Assembly: GCA_021778635.1 (NCBI GenBank)
Contig: JAJYCD010000025.1
Coordinates: 1 to 37,614 of the forward strand
Direction: 5' to 3'
Source of the DNA: Actinomycetes bacterium
GTDB lineage: Bacteria > Actinomycetota > Actinomycetes > Actinomycetales > Cellulomonadaceae
DNA length: 37,614 bases
Notes under the pieces: model-generated
The model's input: only the letters and a program-made list of their open reading frames with translations
Told to the model about the DNA's origin: nothing
The model's database searches: none
Shown here: in pieces, positions 1 to 8,058 of the stretch
Numbering within the stretch: position 1 is the first letter of the stretch
Layout: each line of letters opens with the position of its first letter
Made by a program: the position numbers and the translations under genes

Positions 1-282
1 CGGCAGCCACGAGTCCGGTACCCCACGCGGCACGAGCACCCGGCGTGCGCCGATGAGGCTGTCCGCGACGGCGGCGGCGATGCCGTCGACGTCGGTGCGG
101 GTCACCGTGGCGCGGTAGTCCTCCACGCGCTCGACGAACAGGCCCAACCGGTCGGGCAGGTCGCGTCTCGTCACGTACTCCCGCGGGACAGCCCGGGTCC
201 CGGGGGCGACGTCCGTCGCGCGCTCGTGGCCGGCACCGAGGGCGGCGCGTACCCGCCCGAGGATCTCGTCGCGCGCGTTCAT
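1..282 (-). CDS. lutC: LutC, lactate utilization protein C (partial, N-terminal 94 residues)
   Basis: This is the third gene of an L-lactate oxidation operon and runs off the left edge. LutC is a LUD-domain protein thought to act with LutA and LutB in an iron-sulfur complex that oxidises L-lactate to pyruvate. The start ATG (280-282) overlaps the lutB stop by four bases (ATGA), which fixes the start and suggests translational coupling. The visible protein begins MNARDEILGRVRAALG, the usual opening helix of LutC, and is followed by a stretch (VERVEDYRATVTRTD) that matches the start of the LUD fold. Only about 94 residues of an expected roughly 200 to 220 are present, so the C-terminal part cannot be judged. 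Identity is strongly supported by position after lutA and lutB. Confidence 0.85.
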   Translation of the reverse strand, partial: MNARDEILGRVRAALGAGHERATDVAPGTRAVPREYVTRRDLPDRLGLFVERVEDYRATVTRTDVDGIAAAVADSLIGARRVLVPRGVPDSWLP

Positions 283-1769
283 CGCTCGTCCCTCCCGTCG
301 TCGTCGGCGCGCCGGGCACCACGTCCTCCGTCGGTGCGCGCCCACCAGGCTCGGAAGGACTCCCGCGGCGGGGCCGGGGCGTCCCGGGCATCGGTCCATC
401 GGCTCAGTGGTGGGGGCATCCGGCCGATCCGGCCCCGCCGCCAGAAGATGCGTCGGGAGACACCGGCGAGCATCTGCAGAGCCGCGAGCCGGTGGCCGTT
501 CGTGAGCAACCAGGACGCGCCGGTCATGGTCGTCGCGACAGTTCCGGGCATCCGGCCGCGATGCGCGTCGACGACCTTCTCCCGGAGGTGGACCAGGACC
601 TCGGGGATGTCGATGAGCACCGGACACGCCTCGAAGCACGCACCGCAGAGGCTCGAGGCGTACGGCAGGGAGTCGGTCGCCTCGTCGGTCCCGATGCCCC
701 GCAGCATGGGCGTGAGGATCGCTCCGATCGGGCCCGGGTAGACCGACCCGTACGCACGTCCCCCGGTCCGCTCGTACACCGGGCACACGTTCAGGCACGC
801 CGAGCACCGGATGCAGCGCAGCGCCTGGCGGCCGACCTCGTCGGCGAGCACCGAGGTGCGGCCGTTGTCGAGGAGGACGACGTGCACCTCGTGCGGCCCG
901 TCGCCCGGGGTCACGCCCGACCAGGTCGAGGTGTACGGGTTCATCCGCTCGCCGGTCGACGATCGGGGGAGAAGCTGGAGGAACACCTCGAGGTCGGTCC
1001 AGGTCGGGACGATCTTCTCGATCCCCACGACGGAGACGAGGACCTCGGGGAGCGTGAGACACATCCGCCCGTTGCCCTCGCTCTCCACGACGACGAGCGT
1101 GCCGGTGTCCGCGACGGCGAAGTTGGCGCCGGAGACCGCCATCTTGGCCCGAAGGAACTTCTCCCGCAGGTGTCGTCGGGCCGCGCCGGCCAGGTCCGCC
1201 GGGTCGTCGGTGAGGTCGACGTCGGCCGGGATCCCGTTCTTGCCCATCTCCCGCAGGAAGATCTCGCGCACCTCGGAACGGTTGCGGTGGATCGCGGGCA
1301 CCAGGATGTGGCTGGGGAGGTCGTCGCCGAGCTGGACGATCAGCTCGGCCAGGTCGGTCTCCCAGGCCGAGATCCCCGCCGCCTCCAGTGCGGCGTTGAG
1401 CTCGATCTCGCCGGTGACCATCGACTTCACCTTGACGACCTCGTCGACGTGGTGACGGCGGGCGATGTCGATGACGACCCGGTTCGCCTCCGCGGCGTCT
1501 CGTGCCCAGTGCACGGTGGCTCCGGCGAGCGTCAGAGAAGCTTCGAGCTGTTCGAGGTATCCGTCGAGGTTGCCGAGCACCTCGTCCTTGATGGCGGCAC
1601 CGGCCCGCCGCAGCTGCTCCCAGTCGTCGACCTCGCCGACCACGCCTGCTCGCTTGGCACGAATGGTGCGGGTCGCGTTCCGCAGGTTGCCGCGCTGCTG
1701 GCTGTTCGCCAGCGCCTCTCTCGCTGCGACAGGGAAGGGCGGCATGCCGAGGAACGTCGCCGGGCTCAT
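279..1769 (-). CDS. lutB: LutB, iron-sulfur lactate utilization protein
   Basis: LutB is the iron-sulfur and LUD-domain subunit of the LutABC L-lactate oxidation system. The 496-residue protein has an N-terminal LUD domain (about residues 60 to 290; note KVKSMVTGEIELNAALEAAG and SGANFAVADTGTLVVVESEG). A ferredoxin-like region follows with two cysteine clusters, CIRCSACLNVCP (about residue 316) and CGACFEACP (about residue 366), for [4Fe-4S] centres. I chose the ATG at 1767-1769 because it overlaps the lutA stop in an ATGA. The frame stays open upstream for another 32 codons, but that part lies inside lutA in another frame. It is the middle gene of lutABC, and both junctions are 4-base overlaps. 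Confidence 0.95.
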   Translation of the reverse strand: MSPATFLGMPPFPVAAREALANSQQRGNLRNATRTIRAKRAGVVGEVDDWEQLRRAGAAIKDEVLGNLDGYLEQLEASLTLAGATVHWARDAAEANRVVIDIARRHHVDEVVKVKSMVTGEIELNAALEAAGISAWETDLAELIVQLGDDLPSHILVPAIHRNRSEVREIFLREMGKNGIPADVDLTDDPADLAGAARRHLREKFLRAKMAVSGANFAVADTGTLVVVESEGNGRMCLTLPEVLVSVVGIEKIVPTWTDLEVFLQLLPRSSTGERMNPYTSTWSGVTPGDGPHEVHVVLLDNGRTSVLADEVGRQALRCIRCSACLNVCPVYERTGGRAYGSVYPGPIGAILTPMLRGIGTDEATDSLPYASSLCGACFEACPVLIDIPEVLVHLREKVVDAHRGRMPGTVATTMTGASWLLTNGHRLAALQMLAGVSRRIFWRRGRIGRMPPPLSRWTDARDAPAPPRESFRAWWARTDGGRGARRADDDGRDER

Positions 1770-2518
1770 GCGCCGGGCTCCGTCGAGGCGAGAACCTCGG
1801 CGAGGTGCATCGCGCGGATCCCTGCTCGTTCGCGGGTCAGCAGGCCCCCGATGTGCATGAGGCACGAGTTGTCTCCGGCGACGAGCACCTCAGCTCCCGT
1901 CTCGCGGACGTGACGTGCCTTGTCGGAGCCCATCGCGACCGACACGTCGGGGTTCTTGAGCGCGAACGTCCCGCCGAACCCGCAGCACTCGTGCGCCTCG
2001 GGGAGGTCGACGAGGGTGAGTCCGCGTACCGCGCGCAGGAGCTGCTCGGGCTTGTCACCGACGCCCAGCATGCGTCTCGAGTGACAGGTGGGGTGCAGGG
2101 TGACCCGGTGCGGGAAGTAGGCGCCGACGTCGACGACCCCGAGCACGTCGATCAGGAACTCGCTGAGCTCGTAGACGCGTGGCGAGATCGTCGCAACCTC
2201 GCGGGCGAGGCGGGGGTCGCCGGACCGGCGCGCCACGAGCCGGTGCTGGTGACGGACCGACGCGGCGCACGACCCCGACGGCGCGACGACGGCGTCGTAG
2301 CCCGCGAAGGCCTCGACGAAGGTCCGCACGATCGGGACGGCCTCCGCGACGTACCCGGTGTTGACGTGCATCTGACCGCAGCAGGTCTGGGCCGCCGGGA
2401 ACTCGACGTCCACCCCGAGCCGACGCAGCAGGCGGACGACCGCCGTACCGGTCCCGGGGAACATCGTGTCGTTGAGGCACGTGACGAAGACCGCGACCTT
2501 CATGACGGACGGTTCCAT
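1766..2518 (-). CDS. lutA: LutA, (Fe-S)-binding lactate utilization protein
   Basis: LutA is the CCG-domain subunit of the LutABC complex, related to GlpC and the heterodisulfide reductase HdrB family. Two cysteine-rich CCG domains are visible. The first carries QTCCGQMHVN and later SGSCAAS; the second carries HPTCHSRRMLG and HECCGFGGTF. The length of about 250 residues is normal for LutA. Two starts are possible: ATG at 2518, preceded by a GGGCGGGGA stretch, and ATG at 2503 (MKVAVFVTCLND), the start more typical of the family but with no good ribosome site. I kept the longer one. The frame is open further upstream but that part is low-complexity. It is the first gene of lutABC, divergent from a GntR regulator across a 250-base gap with a palindromic operator. 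Confidence 0.93.
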   Translation of the reverse strand: MEPSVMKVAVFVTCLNDTMFPGTGTAVVRLLRRLGVDVEFPAAQTCCGQMHVNTGYVAEAVPIVRTFVEAFAGYDAVVAPSGSCAASVRHQHRLVARRSGDPRLAREVATISPRVYELSEFLIDVLGVVDVGAYFPHRVTLHPTCHSRRMLGVGDKPEQLLRAVRGLTLVDLPEAHECCGFGGTFALKNPDVSVAMGSDKARHVRETGAEVLVAGDNSCLMHIGGLLTRERAGIRAMHLAEVLASTEPGA

Positions 2519-2729
2519 CGCGTCCCCGCCCGGAGAGCTGCGGGGGAGGGAGGTGACGCGCAGACGGCGTCGACGGCGGTGCGGAGCACGAGGCCTCCTC
2601 GTCGGTGAGGAACGCGGTACCCGAGTCGGGCCGAGCCGGGGCACGGGTCACCGCCGGTGGACCCCCACGTCGTGCCTCGGCGTGGCACCGCGGGAGGGGG
2701 CGAACGGGCGGCGACGATCGGTCGACATG

Positions 2730-2740
2730 TGGTCCGACCA
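2730..2740. promoter_or_regulatory. FadR/LldR-type operator between lutA and its GntR regulator
   Basis: The 11 bases TGGTC-C-GACCA form a perfect palindrome in the divergent intergenic region. It fits the FadR-subfamily consensus TNGTNNNACNA exactly. It lies 30 bases before the GTG start of the GntR gene and about 210 bases before lutA, so it could control both directions. Binding by the neighbouring regulator is inferred. Confidence 0.7.
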
Positions 2741-2769
2741 AACGACCCAGGTGACGATAGTGTGACGCC

Positions 2770-3615
2770 GTGGAAAAGTCCAACAGTGCCGCGAAAGACC
2801 CGGGAGCGACGCACGCGGGTGCCGCGCCCGTGCCCGCGCCTCCCGTCGCTGCGCCACCGCCGTCGGTCGCTGAGAGCTCCCGCTCCTCGGAGGCATGGAA
2901 GCCTCTGACGCGCGTGCGCACCTACGAGCTCGTGCTCGAGCGCATCGAGACGCAGATCGTCTGCGGGAGCCTGCGCGCGGGCGAGCGGCTCCCCCCGGAG
3001 CGCGAGCTCGCCACGATGCTCGGGGTGAGCCGCCCGGCGGTGCGCGAGGCCTTGCGCATCCTCGAGTCGCAGGGCGTCGTGCGGTCGCAGGTCGGCACGG
3101 GGCCCGACGCCGGGACGACGATCCAGCAGCTGCCGAGCGACGCCCTGGCGCGGCTCCTGCGCGTGCACGTGGCGCTGGGCTCGTTCCCGCTCGAGGACGT
3201 GGTCGAGACCAGGGTCGCGCTCGAGCGTGCCAGCGTGGCCCTCGCCTGCCGCCGGGCGCGTCCGCAGCACCTGGCGCGCATGCGTGCCGACCTTCTCGCG
3301 ATGGACGAGCCCGAGGTCGATCGGCGGACGTTCAACGAGCTCGACACGAGCTTCCACGTCGCTCTCGCGGAAGCAGGTGGCAACCGGCTGATGGCCGACG
3401 TGACCCGCGCGATCCGCGAGTCGATGAGACTGCCGATCCTTGCGAGCCTCTCGGCGCTGCCCGACGCCGGAGACGTGGGCTGGCCGAGCATCCGCGACGG
3501 ACTGCGCGCCGACCACCACGCGATCCTTGCCGCGGTCGAGACGGGCGCGGCGGAGACTGCAGCCGGTCGCGTGGAAGCTCACATCCGCGACTTCGCCTCG
3601 CACATGGCGGTGTGA
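2770..3615 (+). CDS. GntR-family (FadR/LldR subfamily) transcriptional regulator
   Basis: This is a FadR-type GntR regulator and probably the lactate-responsive control gene for the divergent lutABC operon. A winged helix-turn-helix lies at about residues 49 to 115 (GERLPPERELATMLGVSR followed by PAVREALRILESQGVV). An all-helical FCD ligand domain fills about residues 140 to 275, with the metal- or ligand-site helices NELDTSFHVALAEAGGN and RADHHAILAA. The annotated GTG start gives a 45-residue Ala/Pro-rich N-terminal tail that is not part of the family core. A later start is possible, since no clear Shine-Dalgarno sequence precedes this GTG. The length (281 residues) is slightly long because of the tail. 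Regulation of lutABC is inferred from divergence and from the perfect FadR-class palindrome at 2730. Confidence 0.9.
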   Translation: MEKSNSAAKDPGATHAGAAPVPAPPVAAPPPSVAESSRSSEAWKPLTRVRTYELVLERIETQIVCGSLRAGERLPPERELATMLGVSRPAVREALRILESQGVVRSQVGTGPDAGTTIQQLPSDALARLLRVHVALGSFPLEDVVETRVALERASVALACRRARPQHLARMRADLLAMDEPEVDRRTFNELDTSFHVALAEAGGNRLMADVTRAIRESMRLPILASLSALPDAGDVGWPSIRDGLRADHHAILAAVETGAAETAAGRVEAHIRDFASHMAV

Positions 3616-3765
3616 GTCCGCGCGAGTCGGCGCGGTCAGCGGGGACGCGGGGAGCCCGGAGCCTCCGTCCGGTTGCGGACGCCCGCCTGCGGTGGACAGT
3701 GGAACCGGGGGCGGGGAGTGGGACGAGGCGGCAGGTTCGGGAACGGTGTCGGGGAGGCGACGGCC

Positions 3766-4611
3766 ATGTCACGCACGGTGGTGGTGGGGGTCGAGGGGAC
3801 CGAGTCCAGCAGCGACGCACTCGTCTGGGCTGCGCACGAGGCGGCTGCCCGGTATGACGAGCTCGAGATCGTCCACGCGACGGGCGCGCGCTATGCGGCG
3901 CTCGATCCCGCTCGGGACGAGGACGTCACCCGGCGGGCGGAGAGGCTCCTCGGCGAGGCGACCGACGGCGCGCTCCGGGTCGAGCCGAACCTGACCGTTC
4001 GTCGCGTGATCAGTCCGAGCACCCCGGGCGTCACGCTGACGGAGGCGTCGGAACGTGCGGCCCTCGTCGTCGTCGGCTGCCGACCGCTCGGACTCGTGGA
4101 ACGCGCGTTCGCCGGGTCGCTCGCCTACCAGGTCGTCGCCGGCTCGCACTGCCCGGTGCTGGTCGTGCCGCGCGCCACGGGGACCCAGGGGAGCGGCGTG
4201 GTCGTCGGCGTGGACGCGTCGGAGGACTCGATCGCAGCCGTCGCGCACGCGGCGGACGAGGCCGACCGGCTCGGTCAGGAGCTCACCGTCGTGCACGCCT
4301 GGAAGGAGCCGATGTCGGACGCGGTGCTCGGCAGTGCGCTCGACTCGTACGACGAGGCGATCGAGGAGCGTGAGCGCGTCGTGCTGGCCGAGTCGCTCGC
4401 GGGGCTCGGTGAGCGGTACCCGGACCTGGTCGTGAACCGGCACCTGGTGCACCGTGAGCCCGCCCAGACCCTCCTGGACTTCGCACGCACGGCGCGGCTG
4501 CTCGTCGTGGGCAGTCGCGGTCGGCACGGGGTCGCCCGGATGCTGCTCGGGTCGGTCAGCCATACCGTCGTCGTGCACGCGCCGTGCCCGGTGCTGGTGG
4601 TTCGTCCGTAG
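3766..4611 (+). CDS. Universal stress protein, two UspA domains
   Basis: This cytoplasmic protein has two tandem UspA folds (about residues 1 to 140 and 145 to 281), the common actinobacterial arrangement. The first domain begins RTVVVGVEGTESS and the second GVVVGVDASEDS. The second domain keeps the ATP-binding pattern G-2X-G-9X-G-S (GSRGRHGVARMLLGS). The first has GCRPLGLVERAFAGS, where the spacing is altered, so only the second half clearly looks nucleotide-binding. The start ATG at 3766 follows GGGGAGG by 8 bases. The frame is open for 31 codons upstream without similarity. It is monocistronic, 150 bases after the GntR gene and followed at once by a strong hairpin. Such proteins usually accumulate under hypoxia or starvation; the trigger here is unknown. 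Confidence 0.95.
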   Translation: MSRTVVVGVEGTESSSDALVWAAHEAAARYDELEIVHATGARYAALDPARDEDVTRRAERLLGEATDGALRVEPNLTVRRVISPSTPGVTLTEASERAALVVVGCRPLGLVERAFAGSLAYQVVAGSHCPVLVVPRATGTQGSGVVVGVDASEDSIAAVAHAADEADRLGQELTVVHAWKEPMSDAVLGSALDSYDEAIEERERVVLAESLAGLGERYPDLVVNRHLVHREPAQTLLDFARTARLLVVGSRGRHGVARMLLGSVSHTVVVHAPCPVLVVRP

Positions 4612-4617
4612 ACCGTT

Positions 4618-4642
4618 CGCCCCGGCGACCTCGGCCGGGGCG
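4618..4642 (+). terminator. Hairpin terminator after the universal stress protein gene
   Basis: CGCCCCGGC (4618-4626) and GCCGGGGCG (4634-4642) form a perfect 9-bp stem with a 7-base loop, starting 7 bases after the stop codon. There is no T run, as is common in high-GC actinobacteria. Confidence 0.65.
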
Positions 4643-4691
4643 AGAGCGTCGGGTGCGCCGCGACGACGGACGGTCGAGACGCCGGACGATC

Positions 4692-4743
4692 GTGACAGCG
4701 CATTCGTGAGAGGGCGTGCGTGACAGGGCATGCGTGACACCGC
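4692..4743. repeat. 14-bp tandem repeat, about 3.5 copies
   Basis: Units GTGACAGCGCATTC, GTGAGAGGGCGTGC and GTGACAGGGCATGC follow each other without spacer from 4692, and a partial fourth unit (GTGACACCGC) starts at 4734. The array lies between two convergent genes, after the stress-protein terminator and before the end of the GGDEF-EAL gene. No function is evident. Confidence 0.75.
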
Positions 4744-4805
4744 AGGTTCGAGGCGCGGGTGCTGCGCGAGATCGCGAGGCGCACCACCCGGCCCCGAGGT
4801 GTCCC

Positions 4806-7800
4806 TCACAGATCGGTGACGACGTTCCCCGTCTCGTCCGGCTGATCGGCGAGGTCGCGGTCGAGCAGGTCGCCCGCATCGTCGTTGCTGACCGCCGGCA
4901 TGAAGAGGTAGCCCTGGCCGGTTGCGCAGCCGATGCTCTGCAGGAAGGCGAGCTGCTCACCCGTCTCGACACCCTCGGCGACCACGGCCAGGCCCAGGGA
5001 CGTGCCGAGACCGACGAGGGCGGTGATGAGCTCGGTCGTGTGGTCCCCGCTGGCGAGGCTGCGCAGGAACGAGCGGTCGATCTTGAACGCATCGACCGGG
5101 AACCGGTGCAGGGTCTCGAGGGACGAGTACCCGGTCCCGAAGTCGTCGATGTGCAGGCGGAGCCCGGCGTCGTGCAGCTGGTGCATCATCTGCAGCGCGA
5201 CCTCCGGACGACGCATCAGCACGCTCTCGGTGATCTCCAGCGTGAGGCGATCGGGAGTGAGGTGGTGGCGGGCGAGGATCTCCAGCACGCGGGTCAGCAG
5301 GTCGTGGTGCCAGAACTCCCGGTCGGAGATGTTGACGGCCACGTTCACGACCCGCGGGCCCCAGACGGCGAGCTGTCGGCAGACCTCGTCGAGGACCCAG
5401 TAGCCCAGCTGGATGATCAGCCCGCTCTCTTCCATGGCGGGGAGGAACTCGTCGGGCATCACGAGGCCGCGCTGGGGGTGGCGCCAGCGCACGAGTGCCT
5501 CGAACCTGTCGGTACGACCCGACGCCAGGTTCACGATCGGTTGGTAGAAGACCTCGAACTCGTGCTCCTCGAGGGCGCGATGGATCTCGGCGTGAAGCTG
5601 CTGCTGGTGGAGGGCGTCCGCGCGCATGGCGTCGTCGAAGAACGCCACGGCTCCTGGCTCGTCGGCCTTGGCCCGGTACATGGCGGTGTCGGCGTCGCGC
5701 AGGATGTCCTCGGCGGACGCGTAGTCGACGGAGCTGGTGGCGATGCCCATGCTGGCTCTGATCGAGACGTCGGGGCCGTCGAGATCCAGGGTCCGCGCCA
5801 GGGCGGCCTGCACGCGGTGGGCGACCAGGAGTGCGCCCGCGGGGTCGATGTCGTGCAGCAGGATCGCGAACTCGTCGCCGCCGAACCTGGCACCGGTGTC
5901 GACGGTCCGCAGCTCGTGCGCGATCCGGTCACCCACGGCGGTCAGCACGCGGTCGCCCATCGGGTGCCCGAGCGAGTCGTTGATCAGCTTGAAGCCGTCC
6001 AGGTCGAGGAACAGGACGGCGAACGGGGTCCCGGAGCGCGCATGGCGTGCGATCGAGGCCGTGAGTCGCTCGAGGAAGAGCCGGCGGTTCGGGAGCCCGG
6101 TGACGGCGTCGTAGAGGGCGCTCTTGCGGACCTCGTCCTGCAGTCGTTGAGACTCGAGGGCCGTGCCGAGCAACCCGGCCCAGTGCTGATACGTCTCGCG
6201 GGTGGACGTCGAGTCCACGGCCCCGACGATCGACAGCAGACCCCAGTCGTGCGAGGCGGTGCGCACGGGGACGACCACGCAGATCTCACGCCGCTGCGGA
6301 GCCAGGAGGTCGATCAGGGCCGCCGGCGGGAACGACTGGACGGCGATGCGGGACCCGACCTGGTCGGGCAGCGAGTGCTCGGAGTCGTACGTCCCGACGA
6401 TCTCGAGACGACCGCGTGCCGGATCGTCGACCCAGAGCGCCAGGACGGCAGCCTTGATGTGGGTGCCTGCGAGCCAGTCAAGGGTGCGCGGGTCGGTGCG
6501 AGTCGTGTCGAGCAGACCCGCATCGACGACGTACTGCTCGGCGATGGCCGTCTCGGTCTCCTCGACCTGACCGAGGAACGCACCTGCCTGGAGCTTCCAC
6601 AGCGCCGCGGAGACGCGGGCGGACGCGGACGCCCGCGCTCCCGGAGCGACGATCCGCTCGGCGTAGTCGGCGACGGCGTCGATGATCCGACGCAAGGTGT
6701 CCGGACGAGAGGTGAGACGCCGGAGCGCGAGCGTCACGGCCCCGATCTGCGCCTCGGTCACGGTCTCGCCCGACGTCAGCAGGTGTTCCACGGTGCCGAT
6801 GGCCACCAGCACCCCGTCGTGGGTCGGCCCGTCGACGACGTCGTCGCCGCTGAGCAGCGCGGCAACGAGAACGTCCTGAAGCTCGTCGCGCAGCAGCTCG
6901 GCCGAGACGACGGGCGAACGATCGCCCACCGACGCCTCGCCGCGGTGCCCGCCGGCGATGCACCCGCACGAGGTTCGCACCGTCAGGACGACCGACTGGG
7001 GAGTGAACACGGAGCTCGGCACCGCTTCGCCGCGCATCGCCGCCAGCACGAGACGACCGGCGAGAGACCCGACCTCGTCGAAGCGCTGGTTCACGCTCGA
7101 CAGCGCCGGGACGCTGAATGCGCCGGCCTCGATGTTGTCGAACGCCACGATCGCCAGGTCGTCGGGGAGCGCCACCCCGGCCTCGGTGAGCGCGCGCATG
7201 AGGCCGAGTGCGTTGCGGTCCGTCGCGACCATCAGCGCGGTCGGCCGGTCCGCGCATGCGAGCAGGGCGCGCGCGGCCTGCTCGCCACCGGTCTCACCGT
7301 TGTCGGCAGCCGCGAACACGATCCCGGGATCGTGCGCCAGGTCGTAGGTCTCCAGCGCCTGGACGTAGGCCGCGTACCTCTCGCGGATGTCCTGCTGAGC
7401 ACGATTGCCGACGAACCCGATGCGGGTGTGCCCGTGCCCGATGAGGTGTTCGACGGCGGTGAAGGTCCCGCCATGGTTGTCCGGCATCGCCGCCGGCGCG
7501 TCGAAGTCCGGCATCAAGGTGCTCGACAGGACTACCGGCCGTCCGGCCTCGCGCAGCCCGCGCAGGTACGGCGCTCCCACGGCCGTCGTGATCGACACGA
7601 CGCCGTCCACGTGCGACCACGCCACCGGGGTCGCGAAATCGCCCGGCGCGCCGGCCTCGTCGCGCGGCGCGGACTCGGGGAGCGTCTCCACGACGACCAG
7701 CCGCCCGTCGGCCCCCGCGATCTCGCGGGTGAGGCCGGCCAGCAGCTCTCCGAAGTAGTGCCCGCCCAGGCTCGGCGTGACGACCAGCACCGTCTTCCGG

Positions 7801-7826
7801 TCTTCCACCGCCCACCCGCCATTCAC
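4806..7826 (-). CDS. LacI-type ligand-binding sensor fused to GGDEF and EAL domains
   Basis: This large cyclic-di-GMP enzyme has a soluble sensor. Residues about 10 to 285 resemble the periplasmic-binding/LacI effector fold (KTVLVVTPSLGGHYFGELL, HTRIGFVGNRAQQDIRERY, PTALMVATDRNALGLM, LAIVAFDNIEAG), with no DNA-binding domain and no signal peptide. A linker of about 280 residues follows, perhaps GAF-like. A GGDEF domain (about 565 to 735) keeps RFGGDEFAILL. An EAL domain (about 745 to 1000) keeps FEALVRW, the metal residues in EITESVL and DDFGTGYSS, and VVAEGVET. Both catalytic motifs look intact, so it could make and degrade c-di-GMP. GTG at 7826 with GGAG four bases upstream is a reasonable start; GTG at 7808 is an alternative. 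A sugar or similar ligand is the likely signal but is not shown. Confidence 0.9.
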   Translation of the reverse strand: MNGGWAVEDRKTVLVVTPSLGGHYFGELLAGLTREIAGADGRLVVVETLPESAPRDEAGAPGDFATPVAWSHVDGVVSITTAVGAPYLRGLREAGRPVVLSSTLMPDFDAPAAMPDNHGGTFTAVEHLIGHGHTRIGFVGNRAQQDIRERYAAYVQALETYDLAHDPGIVFAAADNGETGGEQAARALLACADRPTALMVATDRNALGLMRALTEAGVALPDDLAIVAFDNIEAGAFSVPALSSVNQRFDEVGSLAGRLVLAAMRGEAVPSSVFTPQSVVLTVRTSCGCIAGGHRGEASVGDRSPVVSAELLRDELQDVLVAALLSGDDVVDGPTHDGVLVAIGTVEHLLTSGETVTEAQIGAVTLALRRLTSRPDTLRRIIDAVADYAERIVAPGARASASARVSAALWKLQAGAFLGQVEETETAIAEQYVVDAGLLDTTRTDPRTLDWLAGTHIKAAVLALWVDDPARGRLEIVGTYDSEHSLPDQVGSRIAVQSFPPAALIDLLAPQRREICVVVPVRTASHDWGLLSIVGAVDSTSTRETYQHWAGLLGTALESQRLQDEVRKSALYDAVTGLPNRRLFLERLTASIARHARSGTPFAVLFLDLDGFKLINDSLGHPMGDRVLTAVGDRIAHELRTVDTGARFGGDEFAILLHDIDPAGALLVAHRVQAALARTLDLDGPDVSIRASMGIATSSVDYASAEDILRDADTAMYRAKADEPGAVAFFDDAMRADALHQQQLHAEIHRALEEHEFEVFYQPIVNLASGRTDRFEALVRWRHPQRGLVMPDEFLPAMEESGLIIQLGYWVLDEVCRQLAVWGPRVVNVAVNISDREFWHHDLLTRVLEILARHHLTPDRLTLEITESVLMRRPEVALQMMHQLHDAGLRLHIDDFGTGYSSLETLHRFPVDAFKIDRSFLRSLASGDHTTELITALVGLGTSLGLAVVAEGVETGEQLAFLQSIGCATGQGYLFMPAVSNDDAGDLLDRDLADQPDETGNVVTDL

Positions 7827-7963
7827 ACCGCTCCATCGCCGCGTCCACACGGGACCTCGTTCACCTATCGGCCTGTGGGGCCATGCACATGATCGCGGGA
7901 GCGCGGGGGACTCGCATCCCGTGCCGGCGGCACGGCGGACCCCACTGTGACGACGGTCGGGGA

Positions 7964-7990
7964 CGTGCACGCACGCGGCGTGCGTGCACG
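7964..7990. promoter_or_regulatory. 12-bp perfect inverted repeat upstream of the GGDEF-EAL gene
   Basis: CGTGCACGCACG (7964-7975) and CGTGCGTGCACG (7979-7990) are perfect inverse copies around CGG. The element lies about 140 bases before the GGDEF-EAL start and just beyond the oleate hydratase terminator hairpin. It could be an operator for the leftward sensor gene or a second transcription stop. Confidence 0.5.
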
Positions 7991-8000
7991 ACCCCGACCG

Positions 8001-8044
8001 CAGGAGCAGGGCCCCGCAGCTGTTGCCGCGGGGCCCTGCTCCTG
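8001..8044 (-). terminator. ohyA: Strong hairpin terminator after oleate hydratase
   Basis: A perfect 17-bp stem (arms 8001-8017 and 8028-8044; GGGCCCCGC at its inner end) with a 10-base loop begins 14 bases past the ohyA stop. There is no U tract on either side. It should end the TetR-ohyA transcript. Confidence 0.8.
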
Positions 8045-8058
8045 GTTGTCCTGAGACG

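Noticed and set aside
4692-4743. Tandem arrays (also 16577, 18443, 31555) considered as CRISPR
   Set aside because: The units are 10 to 17 bp and contiguous without spacers, and no cas genes are present.
4716-7892. A 1058-codon open frame on the plus strand
   Set aside because: It is exactly antisense to the GGDEF-EAL gene, is rich in Arg, Asp, Gly and Val as expected of a GC-rich complement, and matches no domain.
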